Positions 49,479-58,275 are shown, numbered from the stretch's first letter. The stretch: DNA of 64,000 nucleotides from Moritella sp. PE36 (GCF_000170855.1 NZ_ABCQ01000007.1:79226-143225), one strand, 5' to 3'. Numbers and translations: made by a program. Notes: generated by a model from the sequence alone, not told the origin.

Positions 49479-50720
49479 TTATGCTAGCAACCCCATCATA
49501 GATAATACTTGGAAACTAACAACGCAAACCGCAAACACTAATACTGCAGCCATACGAGCATGACCACCCGAAACTAGGAAATCAGTCGCTGGTAAATGTT
49601 TACGCGCCTGAAAGGCTAGCGCAACCGGGGTAAACAAGGCAAATACCGCTGCCGCAAATCCAGCGTAACCAATCGCGTAGATAAATCCATTTGGCAATAA
49701 TACCCCACCAATCATTGGCGGTACAAACGTCACTAACGCCGTTTTACTACGACCCGATAAGGTGTCATCAAGTTTCAGTAGGTCGGTTAAGAAATCAAAC
49801 AAACCGAGTGCCACACCCAAGAATGATGTCGCAACAGCAAAGTTAGCAAATAATTGTAAGGTCACCGCAAGTGTCGCGCCTGAACCAGTAGACTCTAACG
49901 CCGAAACTAATGCACCCATGTTACCGCCTTGTGCAATAACACTGGCAAAGCCATCACGACCAATAACAGTAAAGCTGGCTAACAACCAGATTAAGTAGAT
50001 AGCAAGTGCTAACAAACTACCGTAACGGATTGAATTAACAACTTTCGAACTGTCTTTGTTATAATATTTAACCAAACTGGGGATATTAGAATGAAAGCCA
50101 AAACACACCATTAACGAAGGAATTGCTGCCCAGCTATACGGTAGTCTTTCCGTCATTTCAGCAAACGGCTGTAATAAAGAAAGGTTTGCGCCACTCAATA
50201 AGCTATAAATGGCAATACTAAAGGTGATTACCATGCCACCCAACATCGCCGAGGTAAAACGATCTACGGCTTTAGTACTAAAACTCACGATCAAACCCAG
50301 TAATACCGCAAACACAAAACTGGCAACGGACTGGTCAATATCAATACCCAGACCTGACTGCAAACTGTGTCCCAGCATTGAGCCTCCGCCCGAAATGTAG
50401 GCATAAACTAAGATGTAACTCACGAACAGCACCGATAAACCGTTAAGTATACGTAATGATGTGGGTAATAAAGCTTTCGTCATCGAATCAAAATTAACCC
50501 CACGTTTAAATTTTTGATTCGCCTCAAGTAAGTAAAGTGCCGAACTGTACATGCAATACCAAGACACACACAAAAACAATACCGCCCAACCAAACCACAT
50601 ATTTGATGTTAATACCGGTAAAGAAAACATACCGGCACCAATACTGGTCCCCGTAATGATGAATACGCCGCCGAGAGAGGATGGTTGAACTTCTTGATTG
50701 GCTGTCATGACTTCAGACAT
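49479..50720 (-). CDS. mtr: Aromatic amino acid (tryptophan) permease, HAAAP family
   Basis: 413 aa with about 11 membrane spans. The N-terminal LGGVFIITGTSIGAGMFSLPV is the HAAAP signature shared by Mtr, TnaB and TyrP; FGFHSNIPSLVKYYNKD is another. It lies 4 bp downstream of trpR, so it is transcribed with the tryptophan repressor; tryptophan is thus the most likely substrate and TrpR the likely regulator. Confidence 0.88.
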   Translation of the reverse strand: MSEVMTANQEVQPSSLGGVFIITGTSIGAGMFSLPVLTSNMWFGWAVLFLCVSWYCMYSSALYLLEANQKFKRGVNFDSMTKALLPTSLRILNGLSVLFVSYILVYAYISGGGSMLGHSLQSGLGIDIDQSVASFVFAVLLGLIVSFSTKAVDRFTSAMLGGMVITFSIAIYSLLSGANLSLLQPFAEMTERLPYSWAAIPSLMVCFGFHSNIPSLVKYYNKDSSKVVNSIRYGSLLALAIYLIWLLASFTVIGRDGFASVIAQGGNMGALVSALESTGSGATLAVTLQLFANFAVATSFLGVALGLFDFLTDLLKLDDTLSGRSKTALVTFVPPMIGGVLLPNGFIYAIGYAGFAAAVFALFTPVALAFQARKHLPATDFLVSGGHARMAAVLVFAVCVVSFQVLSMMGLLA

Positions 50721-50724
50721 ATAC

Positions 50725-50988
50725 CTACTTCCTAATTAATAATGTTTGTAATAATTGTTTTTCTTTATCACTCATGGCTTTCAAATTATTGGAACCGCGA
50801 GTGATCGTGGCAATACTGATATTGTGTATTCTTGCTATTTCACGCTGCGACTTCTCAGCAAGCAATAGTTCTTTATAAACCAAAGTGCGCGCATTAATAG
50901 CGTTTAATTCTTCTGGTGACAGTAACAAAGGGAGCATTAGGGAAACGTCTTCCTCACCCGATATATTTAGAAGTAACTCTTTAAACAT
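50725..50988 (-). CDS. trpR: TrpR, tryptophan operon repressor
   Basis: 87 aa, shorter at the N-terminus than E. coli TrpR (108 aa) but with the conserved core: LMLPLLLSPEELNAINARTLVYKELL and the helix-turn-helix QREIARIHNISIATITRGSNNLK. With tryptophan bound it represses trp genes. ATG 50988 is chosen because the predicted promoter's transcript would start near 51017, after the in-frame ATG 51042. It forms an operon with the permease mtr, so tryptophan status likely controls both. Confidence 0.9.
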   Translation of the reverse strand: MFKELLLNISGEEDVSLMLPLLLSPEELNAINARTLVYKELLLAEKSQREIARIHNISIATITRGSNNLKAMSDKEKQLLQTLLIRK

Positions 50989-51023
50989 AACCAATTTACC
51001 TGCACTTAAACTGTAATGGCGTA

Positions 51024-51053
51024 ATAGTACAGCATTACACACTATCCTATCAA
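51024..51053 (-). promoter_or_regulatory. Likely trpR-mtr promoter with half trp operator
   Basis: On the minus strand TTGATA (51053-51048) and TACTAT (51029-51024) are 18 bp apart. The -10 overlaps GTACTATTAC, which contains GTACTA, half of the trp operator core; autoregulation is plausible but the second half-site is poor. Confidence 0.4.
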
Positions 51054-51196
51054 GTTAATTATGCTATCTCGGTAATTAGCGTCGCATTATATATTCAACA
51101 ATATATAAAATAAATTGCACAAATTTACACCTAGAGATAGAATATTAAATAATATTTTATTCTTATATAAATAGATTAATTACTCTAGGTGCATAA

Positions 51197-51286
51197 ATGA
51201 TTTGGTTATCAATACAAGCAATTAAAATTCTGATTGTTTTAACTCTTTTAGCTAAACATAAAATTGAGCAACGATATAACAACTAA
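51197..51286 (+). CDS. Candidate 29-aa small membrane protein
   Basis: A 29-codon frame (MIWLSIQAIKILIVLTLLAK then a charged tail KIEQRYNN) has AGGTG 6 nt before its ATG. Residues 2-18 could span a membrane. It ends 24 bp before the XRE regulator gene on the same strand, so they may share a transcript. Its ribosome-binding site is one arm of a 9-bp inverted repeat (51128-51136 with 51183-51191), so translation may be controlled by RNA folding. Conservation untested. Confidence 0.45.
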   Translation: MIWLSIQAIKILIVLTLLAKHKIEQRYNN

Positions 51287-51309
51287 CGCTTTAGTACCAA
51301 GGACAATAA

Positions 51310-52068
51310 ATGTTTAAGAAAGAAGGTTTTGGCTCTAAATTACGTCAGGTACGCAAAGATAATAAACTGTCTCAGTTTGACTTCGTATCACAGTTGGCCA
51401 ATGCACATAAAGAGTTTACCGGTCTGTCACAGACCACATTATCGCTCTGGGAAAATGGTAAACGTGAACCGTCTTTTTTACGCCGTATCGCTATCGCACG
51501 CTTTTTTGCTGAAGGTTATGAGATGAGCGAGCAAGAGAAAAAGTTCGTCAGTAAAACCAAAGCCACTGAAGTTGGCGCCAGACCGTCTTTCTATCCTGTG
51601 AGTATTACGGATATTGTTATTATTGATTATTCTCGTCTATCCGAAAAACAAGCCGATGTTGTAAGCAAGGGTCACGAGCACTTTTATAATGAAGCCCTAG
51701 CAGAAACAATGAGCGCGTTCCCAGAGTCGTATTATTCGGTCAGTTTACTGATGAATGAGAATGCGATCGTCGGTCATTACATTGCGAGCAACGCTGGGAT
51801 TATCGTGTCTTTTTGTTTCATTGATAATAGTGTGGCGATTAAGATGGTGTTAGATTTAGACGGTAAGTTTACGTCAGTTGTACTGCCAACGCGCACGCCT
51901 GCCATCGCCTCATTCTTTCAAGACTTACACTTTGAACCTTACCCTACGGCATCGCGGGTTAAGTTTTATAAGGGCTGCTTAAGAGACCTTTACAACAACC
52001 CTTTCTTTAAAGACTTGCTGAACAACAATGCGGATCTGGTGCGTTTTAGTAAAGCGCAGAAGGGTTAA
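51310..52068 (+). CDS. XRE-family regulator with large C-terminal domain
   Basis: 252 aa. Residues about 8-72 form a Cro/CI helix-turn-helix (LRQVRKDNKLSQFDFVSQL and GLSQTTLSLWENGKREPS). Residues about 95-245 form an alpha/beta domain I do not recognise firmly; its layout (YYSVSLLMNENAIVGHYIASNAGIIVSFCF) recalls a GNAT-like fold. AAGGACAA precedes the ATG. It may act on its own region, which includes the small upstream ORF, but this is inference. Confidence 0.75.
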   Translation: MFKKEGFGSKLRQVRKDNKLSQFDFVSQLANAHKEFTGLSQTTLSLWENGKREPSFLRRIAIARFFAEGYEMSEQEKKFVSKTKATEVGARPSFYPVSITDIVIIDYSRLSEKQADVVSKGHEHFYNEALAETMSAFPESYYSVSLLMNENAIVGHYIASNAGIIVSFCFIDNSVAIKMVLDLDGKFTSVVLPTRTPAIASFFQDLHFEPYPTASRVKFYKGCLRDLYNNPFFKDLLNNNADLVRFSKAQKG

Positions 52069-52100
52069 GCTAACAGACTAAAAATAAAACCGATATAGCA

Positions 52101-52135
52101 AAAAATCCCAGCGAAATGAATTAGCTGGGATTTTT
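52101..52135. terminator. Bidirectional terminator between XRE gene and fadL
   Basis: AAAAATCCCAGC / GCTGGGATTTTT stem with an 11-nt loop, flanked by A- and T-runs. Confidence 0.88.
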
Positions 52136-52160
52136 CGTTATATCTAAAGATGAACTCAGA

Positions 52161-53483
52161 TTAGAATACCATGTTCATTTGTGCAGAAACGATAATAGCT
52201 GTTCCTGTTGAAGTGAACTCTTGTTCACCGCCAAGTTCACTATACTCAGTAAATGAGACTTCATCACCAAAGATATAAGCAGCACCAAGATCTAAGCTCA
52301 TAGTGTTACTCACAGCATAACTCATGCCTGCAGATATTTGATGGCGAATAGTATCAGGCATTACCACAACGGCTTCACCAGCCTGCTCATCATATGCATA
52401 ACCCATTCGTAATGTCACCGACTCAGAAACGTATGCAGTTGCACCGACTGCATAGCGCATGCTATCTGAATAATGCAGATCTTTTTGGAAACAAACACCA
52501 TTTTCAAATGGGTCAAATAAAGGATTCCCACCACTTGCACAACTTTCACTTGTCGCTGTTAACTCTGTTAATGAACTCCACTGAGTCCACATTGCGCTAT
52601 AGTGTACTGCAAATATATCCGTTAATTTGTGATAACCTGAAATCTCAGCGATGGCTGGTAAAATAATATCAACGGTACCTGTAACCGAACCGTCACCAAG
52701 ACTAACACCCGGATTAAATACACCTTCAGCATCAAAATCACCTTCAAAGCTCATATCTACAGCAGAACGATAAGTTAACGCTAAGCGGTTATTATCATTA
52801 ATCGTAAATAATGTACCGATATTCCAACCATGACCTATCGCGTTACCAGACATATCAAAGCTATTGTCAAAACCAGTATTAAACGATTTCTTCATTTTGG
52901 CCTGACCAATAACTAAATCGTAACCGACGCCGACACTAAATAAGTCATTCACTTTATAAGCGATGTTAAAACTACTATCAATAGTAATAATACTTGTTGT
53001 GCCACCAAGGTCGCCATAAGCAAACTCATCACTCACTTCAGTACCCGTACCATAGTTAGAGAACATGGCAAAGCCAACAGCTACTTTTTCATTCACAGGC
53101 ATAATTGCTGCAAAACTTGGCACAAATTGGTCTGGGGCATAATCAGATTCTGTCGCACTGATTTTCTCACACGTTTTACCCGGGCCGAAACCTGTACATT
53201 TATTTACATCATCATACTCATAATCTGTATTAACATCAGGTGCAATGAAAGCAAGTTGACTTGATACCGTGGTTTTATCAAACATAGTCATCGCAGCAGG
53301 GTTTTTAGTCAATACTAAAGCAGTATCAGCGATTGCGCCTTCACCTGCGTTTGCACGGCCTAAACCTGTTGCTGAATGTTCACCAATCTGGAAACCAGCG
53401 GCAAGTACAGTTGTAGAAGCCGTGGCTAATACCAGCGCGATAGCGGAACTAACAGTGGAAGTCACTTTAGAATTGCGTTTCAT
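52161..53483 (-). CDS. fadL: FadL/OmpP1 outer-membrane long-chain fatty acid transporter
   Basis: 440 aa with signal peptide (cleavage near VLA-AGF). The mature N-terminus AGFQIGEHSATGLGRANAGEGA and the NPAAM motif (near residue 62) form the hatch of the FadL barrel; beta strands continue to a C-terminal Phe (NMVF). It takes up hydrophobic substrates, mostly long-chain fatty acids. Two cysteine pairs (KCTGFGPGKTCEK and ESCASGG...GVCFQ) are likely surface-loop disulfides. Several FadL paralogues are usual in marine bacteria, so the exact substrate is open. Confidence 0.9.
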   Translation of the reverse strand: MKRNSKVTSTVSSAIALVLATASTTVLAAGFQIGEHSATGLGRANAGEGAIADTALVLTKNPAAMTMFDKTTVSSQLAFIAPDVNTDYEYDDVNKCTGFGPGKTCEKISATESDYAPDQFVPSFAAIMPVNEKVAVGFAMFSNYGTGTEVSDEFAYGDLGGTTSIITIDSSFNIAYKVNDLFSVGVGYDLVIGQAKMKKSFNTGFDNSFDMSGNAIGHGWNIGTLFTINDNNRLALTYRSAVDMSFEGDFDAEGVFNPGVSLGDGSVTGTVDIILPAIAEISGYHKLTDIFAVHYSAMWTQWSSLTELTATSESCASGGNPLFDPFENGVCFQKDLHYSDSMRYAVGATAYVSESVTLRMGYAYDEQAGEAVVVMPDTIRHQISAGMSYAVSNTMSLDLGAAYIFGDEVSFTEYSELGGEQEFTSTGTAIIVSAQMNMVF

Positions 53484-53814
53484 TACAAAAATCCTTTTGT
53501 TATTATTTGGTATGCCGCGATGTTAGGATATTGTGACAAGGCGTAATATATCGTTTAGATAAAATTTTTTCTAAACGACATATTCACTCATAAAGTGGGT
53601 GTTTTTAACTGAATTAGCGTATTTTAGCGGTATTATCACGACAAGTTATTTAGAGCTTCGACTCTACGTAAGGATTTGAATTAATAAGAAAGATCCTCCT
53701 AATTACGGTGAATACGGGGATGAAATTTACCTATTTTAGTGACCAAGTATGAATGTGTTACTATACGCCCTGTTTGAAATCTCATTCAACTATTAAGACA
53801 AGAGCCACTTTACA
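53484..53814. other. 331-bp divergent promoter region of fadL and NUDIX gene
   Basis: No gene seen. A perfect 9-bp inverted repeat, TCGTTTAGA (53551-53559) with TCTAAACGA (53570-53578), lies about 70-95 bp upstream of fadL and could be an operator or a leader hairpin. I do not see a FadR-type site. Confidence 0.5.
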
Positions 53815-54345
53815 ATGATCAACCAAATGCCCATCCTGCGTTCTACTATCCACCCCGATGTAACAGCACCTCGAAATACTGACCAGCGGATCTCAACACG
53901 CGGCATTATTACGCAAGGCGAAGAGATCTTATTAATCTTTACTGCGCGCTATCATGATTACAGCTTACCTGGTGGTGGCTTACATGAAGATGAAGACATC
54001 ATCACCGGTCTAATTCGTGAAGTAGAAGAAGAGACCGGCGCTGAAAATATTAATAACATTGTAGCTTATGGTTGCTACGAAGAACTTCGTCCTTGGTATA
54101 AAGGTGGCTTTGACAGTATTAAAATGCTTTCTTATTGCTTTACTTGCGATGCTAACAAACAATTAGGTACACCACGATTAGAAGAAAATGAAATCAAAAA
54201 TGGCGTGAGCGCACTATGGATCAATATCCACGAAGCGATTGCACACAATCTCGAAGTCATCGCTAGTCACCCAAGAGCAGGCCTGTCAATAGAGCGAGAA
54301 ACCTATCTATTACAAAAGATTGCCAAAGGTATCGTTAAAAAGTAG
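53815..54345 (+). CDS. NUDIX hydrolase
   Basis: 176 aa. The Nudix box GGGLHEDEDIITGLIREVEEETGAE (residues 48-72, split here) matches GX5EX7REUXEEXGU. It hydrolyses a nucleoside diphosphate linked to another moiety; the substrate is unknown. It starts close to the window's previous promoter region and is followed by the glutamate-synthase-domain gene after 99 bp on the same strand. Confidence 0.9.
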   Translation: MINQMPILRSTIHPDVTAPRNTDQRISTRGIITQGEEILLIFTARYHDYSLPGGGLHEDEDIITGLIREVEEETGAENINNIVAYGCYEELRPWYKGGFDSIKMLSYCFTCDANKQLGTPRLEENEIKNGVSALWINIHEAIAHNLEVIASHPRAGLSIERETYLLQKIAKGIVKK

Positions 54346-54444
54346 TAACTTACCATCATAAGTCGTGATGAAATTGTGATTACTTATGCAATAGCCTTTA
54401 TTGTATTCTTAACTTAAGGATAGAGTTCAATAAAGGTATAACCT

Positions 54445-55944
54445 ATGCAACCAGAATTTAGATCTCAGATTGATATACTATTATATGGTTTAGATATCAT
54501 GACTGGCCTTTTCATCTTAATACTCTTTGGTGGAATCATCAGTGTTATCTATATGTACATTGTAGATAAAAGACAAACCAAACAAGCGATCCGACATAAC
54601 TACCCTGTTATTGGCCGATTTCGATATTTATTTGAAAAACAAGGTGAGTTCTTTCGCCAATACTTTTTCGCTCAAGATCGCGAAGAAATGCCCTTCAACC
54701 GGGCTGAACGATCTTGGGTTTACCGTGCAGCAAAAAATGTCGACAGAACAATTGCATTTGGCTCGACACGTAATCTCGATCAAGTCGGTACCATCATGTT
54801 CATGAACTGCGCGTTCCCGACACTCGCTGAAGATGCCATCCCACCACAAAAGGTGACGATTGGTCCCAATTGTGCACAACCCTACGCGACAAGCTCTATA
54901 TTCCATATTTCGGGGATGAGCTACGGCGCAATTTCAAAACCGGCCGTATTAGCATTATCCCATGGCGCAAAAGAAGCCGGTTGTTGGTTAAATACCGGCG
55001 AAGGCGGCTTGTCACCTCATCACCTTGCAGGCGGCGCCGATCTGGTTTATCAAATAGGCACAGCAAAATATGGCGTCCGTGATGACAATGGCCAGTTAAG
55101 TGATGAAAAACTAAAATCGCTTGCTGAAATCGAACAAATTAAGATGTTCGAAATAAAATTAAGCCAAGGTGCCAAACCTGGAAAAGGTGGGATTTTACCC
55201 GGTAAGAAAGTCACAGCTGAAATAGCCGAGATCCGTGGTATTCCCATAGGGGAAGACTCTATTAGTCCAAATGCACACCCTGAAATAAAAAATGTCGGGG
55301 ATATTCTTGATATGGTCGAGCATATACGCCAAGTGACAGGCAAACCCGTCGGTTTTAAGTTTGTGCTTGGTCACAGCCAATGGCTGGATGATTTACTCAC
55401 CGAAGTTAATAAACGTGGAGCAAGTTCAGCACCTGATTTTATGACCTTAGATAGTGCTGATGGTGGCACAGGCGCAGCGCCACAACCGCTAATGGATTAC
55501 GTCGGTTTAACGTTGAAAGAGAGTCTGCCCTTATTGACAAATATTCTAGAAAAATACAACTTACGCAAACAGATTAAAGTCATCGCATCAGGAAAATTAA
55601 TCACCCCATCCAAAGTAGCCTGGGCATTGGCTGTTGGGGCTGATTTTATTGTTTCTGCTCGAGGCAACATGTTTGCACTCGGTTGTATTCAAGCGCTACA
55701 GTGCAACAAGAATACCTGTCCTACCGGGATCACAACACATAACCCTAAATTACAACAAGGATTAGACGTTAAAGACAAAGCGCAACGGGTGGCCAATTAT
55801 AATAAATATATCCATTACGGCGTGGGCTTAATTGCACATTCTTGCGGAGTCAATGAACCAAGACAATTACGTCGCGACCATGTGCGTGTTGTCACTGAAA
55901 ATGGCCTTTCTATCGCACTTGATAAACTTTATCCGATAGAATAA
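54445..55944 (+). CDS. FMN-binding glutamate synthase-domain protein, membrane-anchored
   Basis: 499 aa. One N-terminal membrane span (about residues 17-39, TGLFILILFGGIISVIYMYIV), then a stand-alone glutamate synthase FMN/Fe-S domain (GltB central part): FHISGMSYGAISKPAVLALSHGA, LNTGEGGLSPHH, DSADGGTGAAPQPLMD and the 3Fe-4S ligands CIQALQCNKNTCPTG. The glutaminase domain of full GltB is missing. Such proteins are common but their reaction is unclear; a membrane-tied FMN/iron-sulfur oxidoreductase is a fair description. Confidence 0.88.
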   Translation: MQPEFRSQIDILLYGLDIMTGLFILILFGGIISVIYMYIVDKRQTKQAIRHNYPVIGRFRYLFEKQGEFFRQYFFAQDREEMPFNRAERSWVYRAAKNVDRTIAFGSTRNLDQVGTIMFMNCAFPTLAEDAIPPQKVTIGPNCAQPYATSSIFHISGMSYGAISKPAVLALSHGAKEAGCWLNTGEGGLSPHHLAGGADLVYQIGTAKYGVRDDNGQLSDEKLKSLAEIEQIKMFEIKLSQGAKPGKGGILPGKKVTAEIAEIRGIPIGEDSISPNAHPEIKNVGDILDMVEHIRQVTGKPVGFKFVLGHSQWLDDLLTEVNKRGASSAPDFMTLDSADGGTGAAPQPLMDYVGLTLKESLPLLTNILEKYNLRKQIKVIASGKLITPSKVAWALAVGADFIVSARGNMFALGCIQALQCNKNTCPTGITTHNPKLQQGLDVKDKAQRVANYNKYIHYGVGLIAHSCGVNEPRQLRRDHVRVVTENGLSIALDKLYPIE

Positions 55945-56107
55945 ACAAGCCATCTAGCTTAGCTTAGACTTTTGTTTTTAATACTTTTTTACCAATCTCA
56001 AATCTAAGCTAAAATAACTCGACCTCTTGGTTAATATTTCTAATAGTTCCGCGTATAACTATATCCCTAATAACCGATTTTAACGATCGTCAGGAGAGGG
56101 AATCAAA

Positions 56108-56611
56108 ATGAAGCTATTAGTCAAGCAGAATGTGGGGGATATTCATAAAGACCACTTGAAGATTTTAGATAATGTAATCACTTTCTTACAGTACAATATC
56201 GATGGCCTCGAATTCCTTCCTTTTAATCTTAATGAAGAACAAGATGATTACCAGCAAGCTTTTCAGCGACAAACTGGGATTATTTTTACACCGGCTAATT
56301 ACCGCCATTACCGCTTACGCTTATTATCGGTTGTTGATGCGCTGCTTTATATTCATACATCCTCCAATGATAGCGATGCTTATGAACTTTCTTACAATTT
56401 AAGTTCGATACACCCTAAACCGGTATTTTTTGCGGTATGGCGTGGCGCCCCAATCAAAAGTCCACTGCTAAAAGAACTCGATCAAGACTACCCTGTTACC
56501 TATTGTCAATTCAGTCATCCTAGAGAACTGCTCGAAGGCTTTAAGGTGTTTTTACGAAAATACGGCAAAGAAGTACTAAATAATCATATTGAAAAAGAGT
56601 TGGTATCCTGA
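56108..56611 (+). CDS. Hypothetical protein, 167 aa
   Basis: I do not recognise this family. Soluble, no signal or span. Residues about 75-115 (VVDALLYIHTSSNDSDAYELSYNLSS and KPVFFAVWRGAP) resemble the pattern of nucleoside 2-deoxyribosyltransferase/TIR-like folds, in which an Asp/Glu follows a hydrophobic strand and a 'GKPV' strand comes later; this is weak inference. GAGAGGGAA lies upstream of the ATG. Flanked by an FMN protein and an Rrf2 regulator. Confidence 0.6.
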   Translation: MKLLVKQNVGDIHKDHLKILDNVITFLQYNIDGLEFLPFNLNEEQDDYQQAFQRQTGIIFTPANYRHYRLRLLSVVDALLYIHTSSNDSDAYELSYNLSSIHPKPVFFAVWRGAPIKSPLLKELDQDYPVTYCQFSHPRELLEGFKVFLRKYGKEVLNNHIEKELVS

Positions 56612-56688
56612 TCTCGGGTAATAAACGTAATTTCTAGATCAATCTGCACATAATTAATTTTACAACAACGCTGGCAATGGTGATAAAA

Positions 56689-57123
56689 GTGAAGATAACA
56701 ACTTATACTGATTTTGGCATACGCACATTAATGTATTTATCCACCCTTCCAAAAGGACAACGCTCAAGCTCCGCTGAAGTTGCAGAGGTGTACCAAGCAT
56801 CACGTAACCATATTGCAAAAGTAATAGCCCACCTTTCCTCACTAAATTATATCGAATCATCTCGAGGAAAAAATGGCGGTATCTGGTTAGCAAAATCAGC
56901 GTCAGAAATTAACATTGGGCAACTCGTACGAGCCTTAGAGAACAATTTAAAAGGCTTTGATAATAATACCCAAGACAGCGAATTAGTACCAACTTACCAG
57001 TTAAAAAATCTATTACAGACTGGCATCGAAGCTTTTCTTAAAACACTCGACCAATACAGTCTTGCTGATTTACTTGATGAACAGCGTGAATTTGAATCAT
57101 TATGCTATATGAAACAAGCCTAA
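56689..57123 (+). CDS. Rrf2-family regulator, NsrR-like but without Fe-S cysteines
   Basis: About 144 aa. Winged-helix Rrf2 domain: TTYTDFGIRTLMYLSTLPKG, SRNHIAKVIAHLSSLNYIESSRGKNGGIWLAKSA (split over residues 43-77) and a C-terminal FLKTLDQYSLADLL very like NsrR. In NsrR three Cys between these parts hold a nitric-oxide-sensing cluster; here that stretch (NNLKGFDNNTQDSELVPTYQLKNLL) has none. The only Cys is near the C-terminus (SLCYMKQA). It therefore probably senses something else or nothing. GTG 56689 has GGTGAT upstream; ATG 56677 is the alternative start. Confidence 0.8.
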   Translation: MKITTYTDFGIRTLMYLSTLPKGQRSSSAEVAEVYQASRNHIAKVIAHLSSLNYIESSRGKNGGIWLAKSASEINIGQLVRALENNLKGFDNNTQDSELVPTYQLKNLLQTGIEAFLKTLDQYSLADLLDEQREFESLCYMKQA

Positions 57124-57354
57124 TCACATGACATACAATGATCATCTATAATAATAGGATAATTATCGGCACCGCTACCATGTAAATTTTCAGCTTCTTG
57201 TATTATAAGAATAAAGTGTAAAATTTGCGCCTCATTTTCAACGTATCATTCTTGACAACAACCATTATCTGGGGCAATGTAGCGGCATAAAATACTACTT
57301 CGAGGATAGAAACCCTAGAAGTAAACACTATTATGAATAGAAGGGAAATTTGAA

Positions 57355-57837
57355 ATGGCTTTCGACGTAAAAATACAACTAAATAAAAAATTTACTGTAC
57401 CAGCAGATATCAACACAGTTTATAACCTTTTAGCTGATGTTCCAGCTTCTGCTAGTCATTTTCCTGATCTAATAAACTTGATCGAAGAAGCAGCGAATAC
57501 TTACCGCTGGGAAATGAAAAAAATTGGCCTAGGTCCTATTCAACTTCAAACCATTTATGCGTGCGAATATACCTGTGATGCCGAAAATAAATCGATTGTT
57601 TGGGAACCTCGTGACACGGCAGATAATAGTGCAAAAGTATCAGGCAAATGGATCCTAACTGAAACCAGTACTGGTTGTGATATTAATTTATTAACCGATG
57701 CAGTGATTACAATCCCACTACCAAGTCTGGCTGGTATCGGTTTAAAACCTGTTGTTAAAGTTGAATTTGAAACGTTAACAAATACTTATATCAAAAACCT
57801 CGCTAAGACATTATCGAAAGTAGCAGCGACAGCTTAA
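57355..57837 (+). CDS. SRPBCC (START/Bet v1-like) family protein
   Basis: 160 aa, cytoplasmic. The SRPBCC pattern begins KIQLNKKFTVPADINTVYNLLADVPASASHFPDL, and a central strand set with SGKWILTETSTGCDINLL and a long C-terminal helix follow. Members bind hydrophobic ligands in a deep pocket. The ligand is not known. Its gene follows the Rrf2-like regulator on the same strand after 231 bp, so regulation by it is possible but not shown. Confidence 0.8.
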   Translation: MAFDVKIQLNKKFTVPADINTVYNLLADVPASASHFPDLINLIEEAANTYRWEMKKIGLGPIQLQTIYACEYTCDAENKSIVWEPRDTADNSAKVSGKWILTETSTGCDINLLTDAVITIPLPSLAGIGLKPVVKVEFETLTNTYIKNLAKTLSKVAATA

Positions 57838-58275
57838 TACGAGCGACGAGATGACAAAAAAATAACAATGAACCTGAATTGGGACGCTAACTCAGGTTCA
57901 TTATTTTACCGTAATTAATGTCCTGTTATTGTCGACTTTGCCGTCGAAAAAACCAAACTCTTATTGAGTTCAATCAGAATTACACTTCTTTTCAAATTAT
58001 TCCTCGCTTTAGAATGAAAAACAAACAAATAACAGCCCATCCAAGCAAATACAGCACAAAACTGCAATATAAAGCACAAGCTGAAAATATAAGCATTTAA
58101 TACTAAATATAAACAATTAATTAACATATTTAACTATCAATCATAAAAATAGGAGTGTTAACTAAATAAATAACGACCGTTTTAGAGTTATCATCTAATT
58201 AAAGTCCTTATATCGGTGTTTTTATTATGTTATTAGTATGTACATAACTATATGTACACAACCCAGGATGGGAAA
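57838..58275. other. 438-bp gap between SRPBCC gene and NSS transporter
   Basis: Starts with a terminator (57868-57904: AATGAACCTGA / TCAGGTTCATT). AT-rich sequence follows with no convincing gene. A perfect palindrome TATGTACATA (58237-58246) and a TATGTACA copy (58251-58258) lie just before the transporter's Shine-Dalgarno and may be an operator pair. Confidence 0.55.
57868..57904. terminator. Terminator after SRPBCC gene
   Basis: AATGAACCTGA / TCAGGTTCATT stem with a loop of about 14 nt, then TATTTT. Confidence 0.65.

Noticed and set aside
55960..56011. 9-bp inverted repeat TAGCTTAGA / TCTAAGCTA after the glutamate-synthase-domain gene
   Set aside because: 34-nt loop and no T-run after it; too weak to call a terminator.
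57915..58127. Minus-strand 70-aa hydrophobic frame and its plus-strand partner (57918-58100)
   Set aside because: No ribosome-binding site on either strand; the two overlap each other and a terminator, and the hydrophobicity follows from AT-rich sequence.
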